A stretch of DNA of 64,000 bases from Colletotrichum lupini. Lineage: Eukaryota; Ascomycota; Sordariomycetes; Glomerellales; Glomerellaceae. The stretch spans positions 1,178,001 through 1,242,000 of the forward strand of contig NC_064680.1 of the NCBI RefSeq assembly GCF_023278565.1, written 5' to 3'. The notes under the pieces are model-generated. The model searched no databases. It was not told the origin of the DNA and was given only the letters and a program-made list of their open reading frames with translations. Positions 37,274-48,400 of the stretch are shown here, piece after piece (position 1 is the first letter of the stretch; each line of letters begins with the position of its first letter). Both the position numbers and the translations under genes were made by a program.

Positions 37274-38858
37274 ATGGGGAATGAGGCTGAAGCAATGAGA
37301 GCGCCTGTCGATCCTGAGCGTCAAGATTTGCCCAGCCATCAAGGATCAAAAGGCCATGAGCAAGATCCCATTGCGCCACCTGCGTTCTCGACGGGCTCGG
37401 GCGGCATCATCGAGAAGGAAGAAGGCGAATTGATCAACTTCAAGACATTACATTGGCTGTAGGCTTCTTCTACAGCAAGATTTACCTAGAGATATGCTGA
37501 CGTTGGTACAGGCAAGGAGGCATCGTCCTCGTCGCAGAGACAGTCTCTCTAGGAATTCTATCGCTTCCGTCCGTCCTTGCAACCGTTGGACTGGTCCCCG
37601 GAGTCATTCTCATCTGCGTAATCAGCGCTCTTGCGACCTACTCTGGTCTTCTCCTCGCCGACTTCCGGAAACAGTACCCCTTCGTCCAGCACTTCGGCGA
37701 TGCGGTCGAGTTAATTGGAAGGCCCATTGGTATGGGTGGCATCTTCCGAGAGGTCTTCGGATGGGCCCAGACTATTCTGCAGGTTTTCCTCATGGGAGGT
37801 CACATTCTCATGTGGACTATTTGCATGAATACTCTCACGAATAGTACAACATGTACCGTCGTCTGGGCTGCTGTTGGAATGCTGGTGTTCTGGGTCTTCA
37901 ACGTTCCTAGGACCTTGAAGTGGACGAGCTGGATGTCAGCAACTTGTGAGTCATCAATTAATTGCCATGAATGGTTGCTAACTTCCGCAAGCCTGCGTAT
38001 CTATCGTGGTGGCTGTTCTAATCACGGTCATTGACGTTGCCATCGAGAAGCCCATTGGAAGTGGGTCGATTGACATCTTCAAGTCCCTCGGCTTTTCTCC
38101 CGCTTTTCTGGCTGTCACCAACATTGCAGGTGCATTCTGTAAGTAATCCACACAATGAAAAGATCAGAAACCATACGGACTTCTGCTCACAAAATCCCCT
38201 TCTAGCAAGCCATTCGATCTTTTTCAGCGTCATCGCCGAATTCAAGAACCCCGACGATTGGCCAAAAGCACTTGCCTTCCTTCAGATCACGGATACAACC
38301 CTCTACATTATCGCTGCCGTCATTATCTACGTTTACGTGGGCCCCGATGTTCCCTCGCCGGCTCTATCTGCAGCAGGTAGTGCAACTATCAGGAAAGCGA
38401 TTTGGGGCGTTGCTATTCCCACGATTGCCATCGCTGCCGTTATTTACGCCCACGTTGCTTCTCAGTACGTGTTCACACGTATCTTTGGTAACACTAAGCA
38501 TGTTGTCAGAAGAACCCGAGTATCGACAATCTCTTGGCTTCTCATCACTCTGGGTATCTGGGGAATTGGCATGGTGATATCTGAATCCATCCCCGTCTTC
38601 AACAATCTACTGGGGCTGGTCTCTGCTGCCTTTGCCAGTTGGTTCTCCTTTGGACTGCCAGGTATTTTCTGGCTCTGGATGCACAAAGGTAACTGGTTCT
38701 CGACCTGGCAGCAGAAATGCCGGTTCGCGGGGTCTTCGCTACTTTTGCTTGTGGGAATCCTGCTTTGTGTTCTTGGATTGTGGGTCTCTATTGAGTCCAT
38801 CGCGAAGGGTGGATCTTCCGCGAAACCTTGGACATGCGCCAGCAACGCCGCAGAGTGA
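37274..38858 (+). CDS. AAAP-family amino acid transporter
   Basis: Exons 37274-37458, 37512-37945, 37992-38138 and 38206-38858 (introns 53, 46 and 67 bp) join to 1419 nt and 472 aa. A hydrophilic N-terminus of about 60 residues, rich in Glu, Pro and Gly, precedes about eleven hydrophobic segments. The first carries VLVAETVSLGILSLPSVLATVG, cut here by family convention as the Aa_trans signature (GILSLP). Later segments include TIAIAAVIYAHVASQYVF and LLITLGIWGIGMVISESIP. This fits fungal neutral/aromatic amino acid permeases of the mtr kind, which import amino acids by proton symport at the plasma membrane; the exact substrate and membrane cannot be read off. All junctions keep frame and the gene looks intact despite nearby transposons. 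Confidence 0.9.
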
Positions 38859-39250
38859 GGTACCTACCATCTTAGTTGGGGACATTGATATACGTAGTCG
38901 AGTCCTGTGTATTACTATAATGCGACATCTCTATCATTCAAGTCACGGGGCAAGGGTCTTCTAATGAACCATAACTAAATTTATGGTTGTGTGTTTTCGA
39001 CCTAACGTCATGGCTGGTCGGTATCTTGAGTTGGTGACTGCACGGAAGTTGACTGTGGCCGACTGCCTCCGACGTGTTTTTTGGACCTAATTTAGTACTT
39101 TACTAGCACGAGCAAGGGGCAATACAGTCGTCCAATATTACTTCCGCAGAAAGTCTGCGATACGCACGGTGAGCCGGGAATGTGCGGGGAATAAGTTCTC
39201 CAGCTCTCGGACCAGGTTGCCTGGCACCCACGCACCCCGGCACGCCTGGG
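38859..39250. other. 3' flank of the transporter, nothing recognised
   Basis: 390 bp between the transporter stop and the target duplication of the hAT-like element. No open frame of interest. Confidence 0.4.
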
Positions 39251-39454
39251 TAATTTTAGGGCGAGGATATCCTGCCAGCAGCTCCCGCTATTCTGCCCCC
39301 AAGTGTGGCTGCGGCCGCTATACGACTACCGGTCTCGGGCATATATATAAGCTAGGCTCTGCGTAGTTAGTATTTAAATAGGTTTAGCTAATTAGAGGTT
39401 ATTAATTAACTTATAGTTAATTAAATTATTTTAATAAAAAGTATAGTAATTAAT

Positions 39455-39509
39455 ACGTTAGCTTAAGTCGACGTATTAGCCTAAGTTAACGTATTAGCCT
39501 AAGTCGACG
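39455..39509 (+). repeat. 18-bp tandem repeat in the hAT-like element
   Basis: Three units follow the pattern ACGTATTAGCCTAAGTCG, with small differences, in direct order. Confidence 0.7.
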
Positions 39510-39900
39510 ATTTTATTAAATTAGCCTAATTACCTAGCTACCTAGCTACCTAATTAACTCGCTCAAAAAGCTAATAGCAATCTACTAATAGTAGTCTATA
39601 AACGAGGTCAAGGATTTATAATACTTATTTAGGTAAGTTAACTTTACGAGGCATTATTATTTTTAATTACGACCGCTATTTTATAAGTCTCGTTAAGTAC
39701 TACTCTAGCCTCGGGTAGGGTAAAAAAGCGTAGTCGTATTCTACGTAACCGTATTTATCGTAATTAACAGTATACTAATAAACAAAGGGATTATTAACTT
39801 CGCAATTTTTTTTATAGCATATTAACGTTAAGAATAGTTTTAATTAGCGGTAGCGGTAGCGACGGTAAGGTTAATAAAGTAGTAGTTAGAGGTAAGTATA

Positions 39901-39940
39901 GTAGGTAAGTAGGTAGGTAGGTAGGTAGGTAGGTAGGTAT
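39901..39940 (+). repeat. (GTAG)n microsatellite
   Basis: About nine GTAG/GGTA tetranucleotide units inside the hAT-like element. It is not a telomeric repeat (TTAGGG in these fungi). Confidence 0.85.
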
Positions 39941-40039
39941 GGGTAGTTGGGCTCCGGGCTCGGAGGTAGCGGAGGTCAAGCCACAGCCTGGGGGCAGAAT
40001 AGCGGGAGCTGCTGGCAGGATATCCTCGCCCTAATTTTA

Positions 40040-40535
40040 TTACAAGCATTGCAAGCCGTGTCTAAGTCATGACTGGCAATGGGTTTCCTTTTTCAAGCCC
40101 AGCTTACTGCTAAGTTGGCAAATCGCATGCAGTGCAAACATCTATTCCAGACTTTTTGTCGCCGGCCTTGCAGCACCTCAGAGGCGTGATACACTTGCTG
40201 CTAGCTAGGGTGCGCCTGGTTGGTAAGCACCTCGTCGTACAGAGACAACGTTCACATCCCTTGCAGCATGTCATTTCACTCAAATTCAGCACGAAGAAAG
40301 CGTGTTTGTAGATTAAATCGTTTGAAATTCTTGTTGGTATCTATGTGACAGACTACACATTATTTGCAAGAACAAGCCCCTCCTGTTAAAATAAATCATG
40401 ACTTCATCGAGGTGCGCGCGTGTATGGGCAGCCCCGTATAAACAAGAAGTTCGGTCACATATGTGCAGAGTTCCACCCTCCAGCGGCTCCCAGCGGCTAT
40501 TTTTTGTTGTCCCTTCGGAATTGCACAAGGCGAAT
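40040..40535. other. Intergenic, nothing recognised
   Basis: 500 bp of ordinary composition between the hAT-like element and the 3' end of the HsbA-like gene. Confidence 0.4.
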
Positions 40536-41366
40536 TTACAGGACGAGAGCGAAGATGGCGGCAGCCAAGCCGGCACCGGAGAAGGTCATCAGCGCAGCGC
40601 CGGCGGTGACAACGGTGGTGGCGGTGGGAGAAGCACCGCGGGTGCCGTTGGTGTGGGCAGTCACGGAAGCGGTGGCAGTAGCGGCGGTGACGGCCTTGGT
40701 GGCGGTTCCGACACCCTTGTTGTCGTTGCCGGTGCCGGAGGAGCTGCCGGAAGATCCGGAGGAACCGGAGGAGCCCTTGCCGCCGGTAGCGCAGGTGCTG
40801 AGCTTGTCCTGCATCTCCTGGAAGATACCATCGAAATGAGTGATTTCATCGCCACCCTTGCCACCGGCAGGGAATTTGGTGGAGATGGAGGTCATCAAAG
40901 TGTGGACGTTTCCGCCTGGAAGATGTTAGCGGCGTGGTCTTGGAATCCTGCGCCATGAAAGCGACTTACCAATCTGAGCAACCCAGGAAAGAGTGCTGTC
41001 GCAGATACCTGCCTGGGCGAACGAAGGAACTTTGTCGCTCAGGTCAACAAGAAGCTTGTCGCCAGCGGCGTTGAGCTCGTCAGAGAGGGGCTGGAAGGCG
41101 ATGGCCTCATCCATGGTCAGAGCCAACATGGCAACCGCGTTGTAAGTCGCAGTGCGGATGGTGGTGAGCATGGTGGAAGAGGCCTCCTCGAGATCCTTGC
41201 CATCACCGCCAGCGTAGGCGCAGATCGAACCATCAAGACTCTGGATGCCATTGAGGACGGTGGTCATGATGGTGTTGACCTGGCTGAGCTCACGCGCGCA
41301 GAGCTCGGGGGTAGGGGTCGCAATGACGCCAGCGGCGAGGAAGACGATGGGAGTGGTGAACTTCAT
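40536..41366 (-). CDS. HsbA-like cell-wall protein, probably GPI-anchored
   Basis: Exons 41366-40970 and 40915-40536 with a 54-bp intron give 777 nt and 258 aa. The ATG at 41366 is chosen because it opens a signal peptide (KFTTPIVFLAAGVIA); the frame stays open upstream, but that part looks like untranslated leader. Residues of about 20-180 form an all-helical domain like the hydrophobic surface-binding protein A (HsbA)/Mp1p galactomannoprotein family, with repeated amphipathic helices. A Gly/Ser run (GGKGSSGSSGSSGSSSG) and a Thr/Ala-rich linker, likely O-glycosylated, lead to a hydrophobic C-terminal tail, the layout of a GPI-anchor signal. Relatives bind hydrophobic surfaces and help attach hydrolases. 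The opposite-strand frame of 186 codons is a shadow of the Gly/Ser-rich region. Confidence 0.85.
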
Positions 41367-41516
41367 TTTGATGGTTGTTGGAATGAGAGTAATCAAAGAG
41401 TGACTGGTAGCGAGTGATGTTGGAGAGGACGAAGAAGCAGGCTTTTGAAGGCGGGTGGCTGTTTTGATGCTGTTGACTGATGATCTAGACATGGGAGATC
41501 GACAGTCCATGTGCAG

Positions 41517-41527
41517 TGTTTATATAT
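41517..41527 (-). promoter_or_regulatory. TATA box of the HsbA-like gene
   Basis: TATATAA on the minus strand, about 155 bp upstream of the ATG. Confidence 0.5.
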
Positions 41528-41529
41528 CC

Positions 41530-44208
41530 ATGCCAACTTGGCCATCCCAGAGTTGTAGATCGCTCTGACTTTCTTCTCAACCCCCTGAGTTACCCCAGAT
41601 AATCTTAGGCGCGAGGTAGAATCTCACGGGTGTGGGATAACGGGCGATGGCGGCTAAGATTTCTCAAACAACGCCGGCGCAATTGCTATTTTTTCCGATT
41701 GTCTTCCTTTCCCTCCCTCTAGCCTTGTGCTCGGACAAGCATAGGATCTGACCATGATTGATTTTTGGTGCGCGGCAAATGATCAGTGGCGGGTGGTGAG
41801 GGCGCCACGCGCACGCTAGATCAAGCCGTTTCTTTTTATGCGGACATGGCGCGAACCTGGGGGGATTAATCAGGAACGCGCCACATCCTGTGCACCCCAA
41901 ACCGAGTCATATTTCGAGAAATTGGAGGGGACTTTTCTTTCTAAGCACTAGTCTACATGCATGTCTAGCAGTAATAAGCTCTTCTGCGCAGGCTTCCAAG
42001 TCTAGTTGCTCGCGGGCGAACACAGGCGTTGTGACTGACCGCGTGCGGCTTGGCAGCTGTCTCGCCGAACGGCTCAGAAGGATCACAATGGCTGATTCAG
42101 ACAGGCTTTCAGCTGGCGCAAAGGCCTGATGGATTGGCCTTAATCAGCATGCCACAGATCAGAGTGCTTGGCTTCGCGTTGTTCTAGACCTTGTCTCGAG
42201 GCTCGCTCAGACTGTTATGATTGTCCTGGCTGCATTCATGGCAAACAACCTCAAACACAGTCAGGATAAGCGCGTTGTAGTAGCTTCCATTTCAACTTCG
42301 GCCCATTCTGGAAACTTCATTGCGGAAGAGCTGTGCACATCTTCGTTGCCCTGCTCGTGACTCAATTAGTGCAATTGTGCACAGAACTTCAGCCGCTCCC
42401 GCAACTCGCCCACCTCATTGTTTCCAAACAAGAAACCGTAGGGCCGGCATATGAGAGGTCGGTTGTGAAGTATAGCATCATGGCGCTGCCTTGCGGCTGA
42501 GGTTGGTTTCGGTGTTTCCCGCTGTGGCTAACCACCCGCTTTTGCAACGTGCAGATGGAGTTGAAAAGCTGGAGGCTTGAGAAGCTTTTGGCACGGACAG
42601 AATTTGAGGGCTGATAGTGTATTGGCCGTCCGAAGAAGCCAATTCAGCCTCGTGAAACTGGACTCACGGATCATTCCTCCTGCGTTCTGTCAGCTCCACT
42701 CGGACAAGCAGCTCGTCCGGCAAATGTGTCTGGTTCCAACAGCCGAAGCTTTGCGCTCGAGCCCATCGTAGACCACGGCGAGACCCCCTCTGAACATGTA
42801 ATTTCAGAGAGAAGAATAGTATTACGCCAAGTAGAGGCCGTAGATCATTCTAAGTGCTAAGTGCAACATGGCCCTCATGTTTTCTTCTTTCCTCTGTTGC
42901 AGCCAGCTTGTTACCACCTCCCAAGACCATGCAGGTCTCGGTATGCAATATAAGTCAGAGGAAGTGCCGTGGATCTTTGCAGACAAATTTTGTTGCAACT
43001 TCTGAAGATCTCCCCGTCTTTTTCAGTTCTGCCGCGATTTGATGTTATCAACTTCTCATTTATCAGGATATCTAACAATCATACACGTTCGTTTTAAACG
43101 CTTCCAGGTCTTCTAGGAAACTGCAAGTCATTTCCATCCACCTCAGGTAGGACTTTGCTCAAAGGTGACGGATAAGGTCCTTCAGCCCAGAATATGTTCT
43201 TGATTCCAGCAGAGTACTATATGTGCCGCACATCATTATTGGTAAGTCAAGCTAAGCAGTAGGTGAGGTATAGGAACTGGCGCTGGACGGCACATAGAGA
43301 CAGAGAAGCAGTGATGCAACATACTGATATGTGTCTTCAGATACCTCAGGTAACGGCCAAGATGTTGACTCACACCAAATAGAATAGCTCAGGTGTTCCT
43401 GCCAGGTCGGTCTCGGAGATCCGGGATAAAGCCATTATCTATTAGTACCTTAGTACTCAGAAAACTGAGGAGACGTTGACCATAGACGCATCTTCCATAG
43501 TGGACATTTCTTTCTTCATCACACCTCGACTCAGCGTCATGGAGCTCGGGCATTCATTCGATCACTTTTTGGATTCTTGAAAAACGTGAGGACCTCAGCA
43601 CCGCTCTAGGACTTCCAGATATGGAACGGTGAAAGCTTCTAGTCACTTCTTGGTGATGCATTGATGATACATGAGACCTCTGTGTGATTAACACAGTACG
43701 TTTCTACGTACTTACCTCAACTATAGCTAGAAATTCCATTCTCAGCTTTAATTGAACTAAAAACAGAGAACAGTAATCCTTGAATGGTGTATCCGAGGGA
43801 TGCGTGAATTTACTAAAGGTTATTCGAGGGGCTAGCAATACGTTACGACGAATGGCAACCTAGTCGTCTGATGTATGGCCAGATGTACCGCATCGCGGGG
43901 TATATAGTGAGAAGACAGCCGAGGATATCATTGGTCGTGTTTAGTAATCCGTCTCGGCTGGTACTTTCCTCCCAGTCTGAATCCTTCCATATATCCATGT
44001 GAGAAAGTTTTTGATGTGGAACTACAAAAGAAACTCAACCGACCTGGCTACCTGAGGTATCCCCTGTGTCTGAGCTCATATCTCAAATACAGCCTCAGCT
44101 TCCTACGTTCGAAGTCCTACATCTTCCAACCTGTGCAAACATCTTCCCGAGACCCCAAACATATCGACGATCAAACTTTACAGAATCGTCGAAGAAGACT
44201 CGCCAACC
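41530..44208. other. 2.7 kb intergenic region, nothing recognised
   Basis: Ordinary composition, no frame above 80 codons and no repeat shared with other parts of the window that I could see. The left end should be promoter of the HsbA-like gene and the right end leader of the membrane protein. Confidence 0.45.
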
Positions 44209-44703
44209 ATGTATCAACCAGTCTATCAGATAGTAGTAACTGCTGATGAGGACAAAACCACAGCCTCGAAGCGACGTGCTATCTACCTCCGTCCATTTCT
44301 CCTCTTCTGGCTCAATTCCCTTGTCTTCGAAGTTGCAATGCTCATAGTCAGCATTGCTGCCTTTTCAGGATGGCGCAGCATGTTCCCTAAGTTCATGTGG
44401 ACTATCGTGTTTTGCCCTCTGGGCATGGGAGGCGCCATGGGAGGCCTCATCAACGCCTTCATTGTCGATCGCATCTACGGGAGGCGAGCAGTCCATTTCG
44501 TCGCAATCCTGAGCGTCCTGGTTCTAGGGGCGTGTAACAACCTATGTTATAACTTGGATCTCGTGTTCGGATGGTTTGGTGCCCAGGACCATTTCTGGTG
44601 GTGGCACTGGCGGTATCTGGGGGTTTGGTTTGTTGGGTACTTCAACGGCAGGATGATGTTCACGGATGAAGGACAAAAGTCACTTGCTGATTTGGGTGTT
44701 TAA
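44209..44703 (+). CDS. Small multi-pass membrane protein, unknown
   Basis: This single-exon frame of 164 aa has a hydrophilic start of about 25 residues and then three or four membrane spans: about 29-51 (LLFWLNSLVFEVAMLIVSIAAF), 64-87 (small-residue rich, GMGGAMGGLINAF), 94-116 and a weaker one near 135-150. Trp and Phe are frequent, including WWWHW after the third span. I do not recognise a family. An in-frame upstream region rich in SR and RR suggests nothing more. It ends 400 bp before the target duplication of the minus-strand Copia. Confidence 0.6.
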   Translation: MYQPVYQIVVTADEDKTTASKRRAIYLRPFLLFWLNSLVFEVAMLIVSIAAFSGWRSMFPKFMWTIVFCPLGMGGAMGGLINAFIVDRIYGRRAVHFVAILSVLVLGACNNLCYNLDLVFGWFGAQDHFWWWHWRYLGVWFVGYFNGRMMFTDEGQKSLADLGV

Positions 44704-45104
44704 AACTCCAGTGGATTTGAGAGATCGTATATTATTTATGTGTTGTCTTACTCAGGTGTTGTCTTTCATCTAGCCAGAACTGTTCAAAGAGAGGTTGGTT
44801 CTTGCGAAATAATATAAATGAAAAGGACTTCTATGAACACACTTGATATACCTAGGTACATGGGGGAGTGGACGTTCAATTCATTCCATTACTGACCTAT
44901 CTTGTCTACCTATACTGGTATCAGAGTCCAAGATACAGAATTTGCGCAAGAAATTTAAGATTCAAACCTAAGTAGCGATAATAATGTATAATTTGTTTTG
45001 GCCATATGGTATCTTCTGTTTAAAGCCGAAATTCAAACTATAACTCATTTGGGGTCGGGTCAGAGTACGTATTTTTATCTAATATTTTATAACACTAAAC
45101 ATTA
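44704..45104. other. 3' flank, nothing recognised
   Basis: AT-rich 400 bp between the membrane protein and the Copia element, with normal CpA and TpG until close to the insertion. Confidence 0.4.
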
Positions 45105-45109
45105 ATCAT

Positions 45110-45311
45110 TGTTAGTATCCCTATTATAGGGTAGTTGGTTCGAACCGTAGTTAACGAAGAGATTAATTGAACTATATAAATATTTACATAAGTATAAAAA
45201 GGAGGTTTTAACTATAGGTTAGGCTAGCTACGATAATCGTAAATAGGGCCCTTAATTAGCCCCTGCGCAGTCGGCTATATACCGCAATCGAATTAGACTT
45301 CTAATCCGATA
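45110..45311 (-). repeat. 3' LTR (left on the plus strand) of the minus-strand Copia
   Basis: 202 bp, the same length as its partner and as the solo LTR at 1053. Compared with the solo LTR, changes are mainly TpG/CpA to TpA. Confidence 0.92.
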
Positions 45312-45439
45312 CTAACTTTCTCTTTTTTTTATTAATTTAACCGCTATAGTTAAAAGTATAATTCGACCTCGGGCCCGTTTACTAAGTCGTCTCCTTTTCC
45401 CCCTTTTCTTTATTTTTTTTATATAACCCATCCCTCTAT

Positions 45440-48400
45440 TTATATAATAACTTTTCCGCTACTTACGAATTACTCTAATCCCTTATTTAGTACTATTTTT
45501 ATAAAAGCGTCTACGAGGTTATTTTTATTATTAATCTAACGGATCTCGAGTATTTTGCGCCTTTCGTACGATTACCTAAGGGCTATAATATTAATTATAA
45601 GCCTCTTTTCCTTCGTCGTTCCCAATTTAATAAGGTATTCATATAGTAAGTAGGAATCGGTATAAATAACCGTTAGAATAGGTAAAAAGCTAATTTAATT
45701 AGTAATCTTCTTTAGCGTTATTAAAATTGCGTAAGAGAGGTTAACGCCGTTAATTATATTATAAACCTCTAATACTAATATACTTCTCGTTACCCGCTTA
45801 TTTTTAGTTAACGAGTAGTAGATTATATTACTATATATAGTAAATTCGCTCTCGCCTATACTCTCGTTAGCTAGGATAATAATATACCCTAATTACGAAG
45901 TAAGGTCGTTATTATTCGTAAATAACCTATTAACGAAGACGTAGAGCTTATTAGTCGTAAGGTCGATTAGGTAGTAAACGAGACCTTAATCGAGATTCGT
46001 TTACTATTACTTAAGCTACTTATTAAGTACTTTAACGTCTCGTTCGGTTAGATCTATAGCTTACGTTACCCTAGCGTAATTAAAAGTTACCTTAGGCTAA
46101 TAAATACTTATAATATATACCCCTCGCGCAAGCTTAGCTTTATACTACTTCTTAATATTAGTTACGTTCGGGTCGACGAGGTTAATCTTCTCGCCCTACC
46201 CCTTTTATTAAAAAACGACGGTTTCCCCTTCGATTATAAGAATCCCGCCGTTAAATACTAAGGGGGTATTTATTATAAGGACCTCTTTTAGCTTCGCTAC
46301 GAAGCCCGCTTTTTAAAGCTCCTTATCCTCTTTTTTTATAAAGTTAATATCGGATAGGCCCAATATATCGTCGGTCTGCATTCCGACGATCCTAAATTAG
46401 TTACCTTCGTGCTCCGCGACTAATAAGTACGGGTCGTACGTAGAGGTGACTATTAATAGTTAATTAATATAAAAATCGTAGTAGGTGGCTTATTAATAAG
46501 TGCCCGATTCTGCGAGCTTATATAGTAGCTTAAGTATTTTAATAATCGTACTTTCTAAGTACTTACTAGCTATTTCTTTTAGTAAATAGGCTAGGATTTT
46601 CTTTATAAGCCCTGTGGCTAATTAGGTATATGCCTAGGTAATATTATAGCTCTAAATCTCGTATCCCTTTTTCCGCAGCGATACTATTAATACTATTATT
46701 AATCGTTAGCTATAGCGCTATATAATAGGCGATTATATAAGTAGCGTCGCTTTTTCGATATCGCCGTACCCCTAAATTACGTATCTAGACTTCTCGTACG
46801 GTTAGGGTGTTCCTTTTCTTTTAATTTTATAAACTATTCGTAATTTAAATATATAGAGGTTTGTATACTTTTCTAAATCGTAGAGGATAAATCAATAGAC
46901 CCCTCGATTGCGCAGAGTATCTACTTCGATAAGATCTAATCCCTTATACAGCTTTTTAGTAGTTATAATTACGCCTTCCTTACGTAGTTTAATTACTAGC
47001 TCGAAATCGGCTTTCTCTTTTGCTATATAAAAAGTATTAATTACCTCGTCGCTAGTAATAAATTATTACGTTAGTGCTTGCCGTCGTAGTCTCCCGCAAC
47101 GTATTAGTGCCCTTTTAGTAATTTCCTTTTCCTCGTCGTCTATTAGTATTACTACGACGATTTTATTAAGGATAATTTCTTATACCTCTACCGCGGGTTA
47201 TATAGCTTCCCCTAGCTCTTTTTTTTTTTATAGGTTAGAAATCACCTCGATAGGATCTATATAATATAGTTTAATTACCGTAATTAATACTTCGAGTGGC
47301 TAGTTACGATCTCTCGCGACTACGTAAGAACGCTCGTCGATAGAAATTAATTTATATAGCCTAGCCTATTATTAAGTAATTTCGCGCTATACTCGTATAT
47401 CTAAATTTAGGGGTATATCTAAATTAACCCCTATATCGGGCCTATTGCGCGTAGTAATTACTTTATTAACTTACCTTTTTATACTTACCTCGCGTAGTGC
47501 CTATATTACTTTTTTAACTACTTAAGCTCGCTAGCTTACGTCTAGCGACGGTAGTAAGGCTAAGGTCGTTCTTAAATATACTCTAAATACTAAAAGCGTC
47601 GGTATAAGCCCGTTAGGCCCTATAGTATCGTTATAGTATTTAAGTACCGTTTAGAGGCATTCGTTATCGTCAAAATCGGGATTTTCCTCTTTAATAATTT
47701 TAAACGCTCTTTTTAACTACTAGTACGCCCTTTTTACCTTTTTAATACTATAGTGCGCTTTAACGGGCACGACTTTTAACTATATACCGTAAGCCGTCGC
47801 ATTTTCTTTAAATTCTATTAACTTAAAACTAGTACTAGTATTAGTTCTAATACCGTCTAGCGGTCCTTAGTATATATTAATCTAGCTTTTTCGTAGAGCT
47901 GCCTATACTATTTTTACTTATAAATCCCATAGGAATTGCCCTACTTAAAATAATATAGCCTCGTTAATTATATATAGGACCGGTCGACTATTTAAGTAGA
48001 AAATATCGACAACGATTTCCTAATTAAAATTAAGCTTATTACGCAATTTAAATTTAAATCTGCGTGGGCTCTGCGTATTTATTTAGTATTAGTAATATAC
48101 TTTCGTTAACTACTCTAGCGCCCCTATTTCGATATTATTATTACCCAAATACTTTAAGAAGTTATATAGCCTCGCAACCGACGGGTAGCTAAATCTCTAG
48201 TATAATCGTCTAAGCTTACTTTCCGTTAGGTAATTAATTAACTTCGTATCGTTAATAAGCCTTATAAACGCGTACCCTTATTATCGTTTAACTATTTCGA
48301 AGTGCTTATAGCTAGAGATTCTGTTCTTCGTATTATCGAATATAATACCTAGTCGATCTATGTCTTTTAGATATAGGAGAAATGGGGTATTAACGGGCAG

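Larger units (their letters stand above)
39259..40031. mobile_element. Non-autonomous hAT-like inverted-repeat element
   Basis: Perfect inverted ends of 43 bp (39259-39301 and 39989-40031, starting GGGCGAGGATATCC) bound 773 bp. An 8-bp direct duplication TAATTTTA flanks it (39251-39258, 40032-40039). An 8-bp duplication points to hAT, although the ends can be shifted by a few bases because TAGGG and CCCTA sit at the edges. The GC-rich ends keep CpA and TpG; the interior is AT-rich and RIP-like, with no transposase trace. Inside are an 18-bp tandem repeat and a (GTAG)n run. Confidence 0.82.

Noticed and set aside
39901..39940. GGTAGGTAGG run considered as internal telomeric repeat
   Set aside because: Unit is GTAG, not TTAGGG, and it lies inside a transposable element.
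40398..40958. 186-codon plus-strand frame, Gly/Ser-rich
   Set aside because: Shadow of the Gly/Ser/Thr-rich part of the HsbA-like gene on the other strand; the sense gene has signal peptide, intron and anchor tail.
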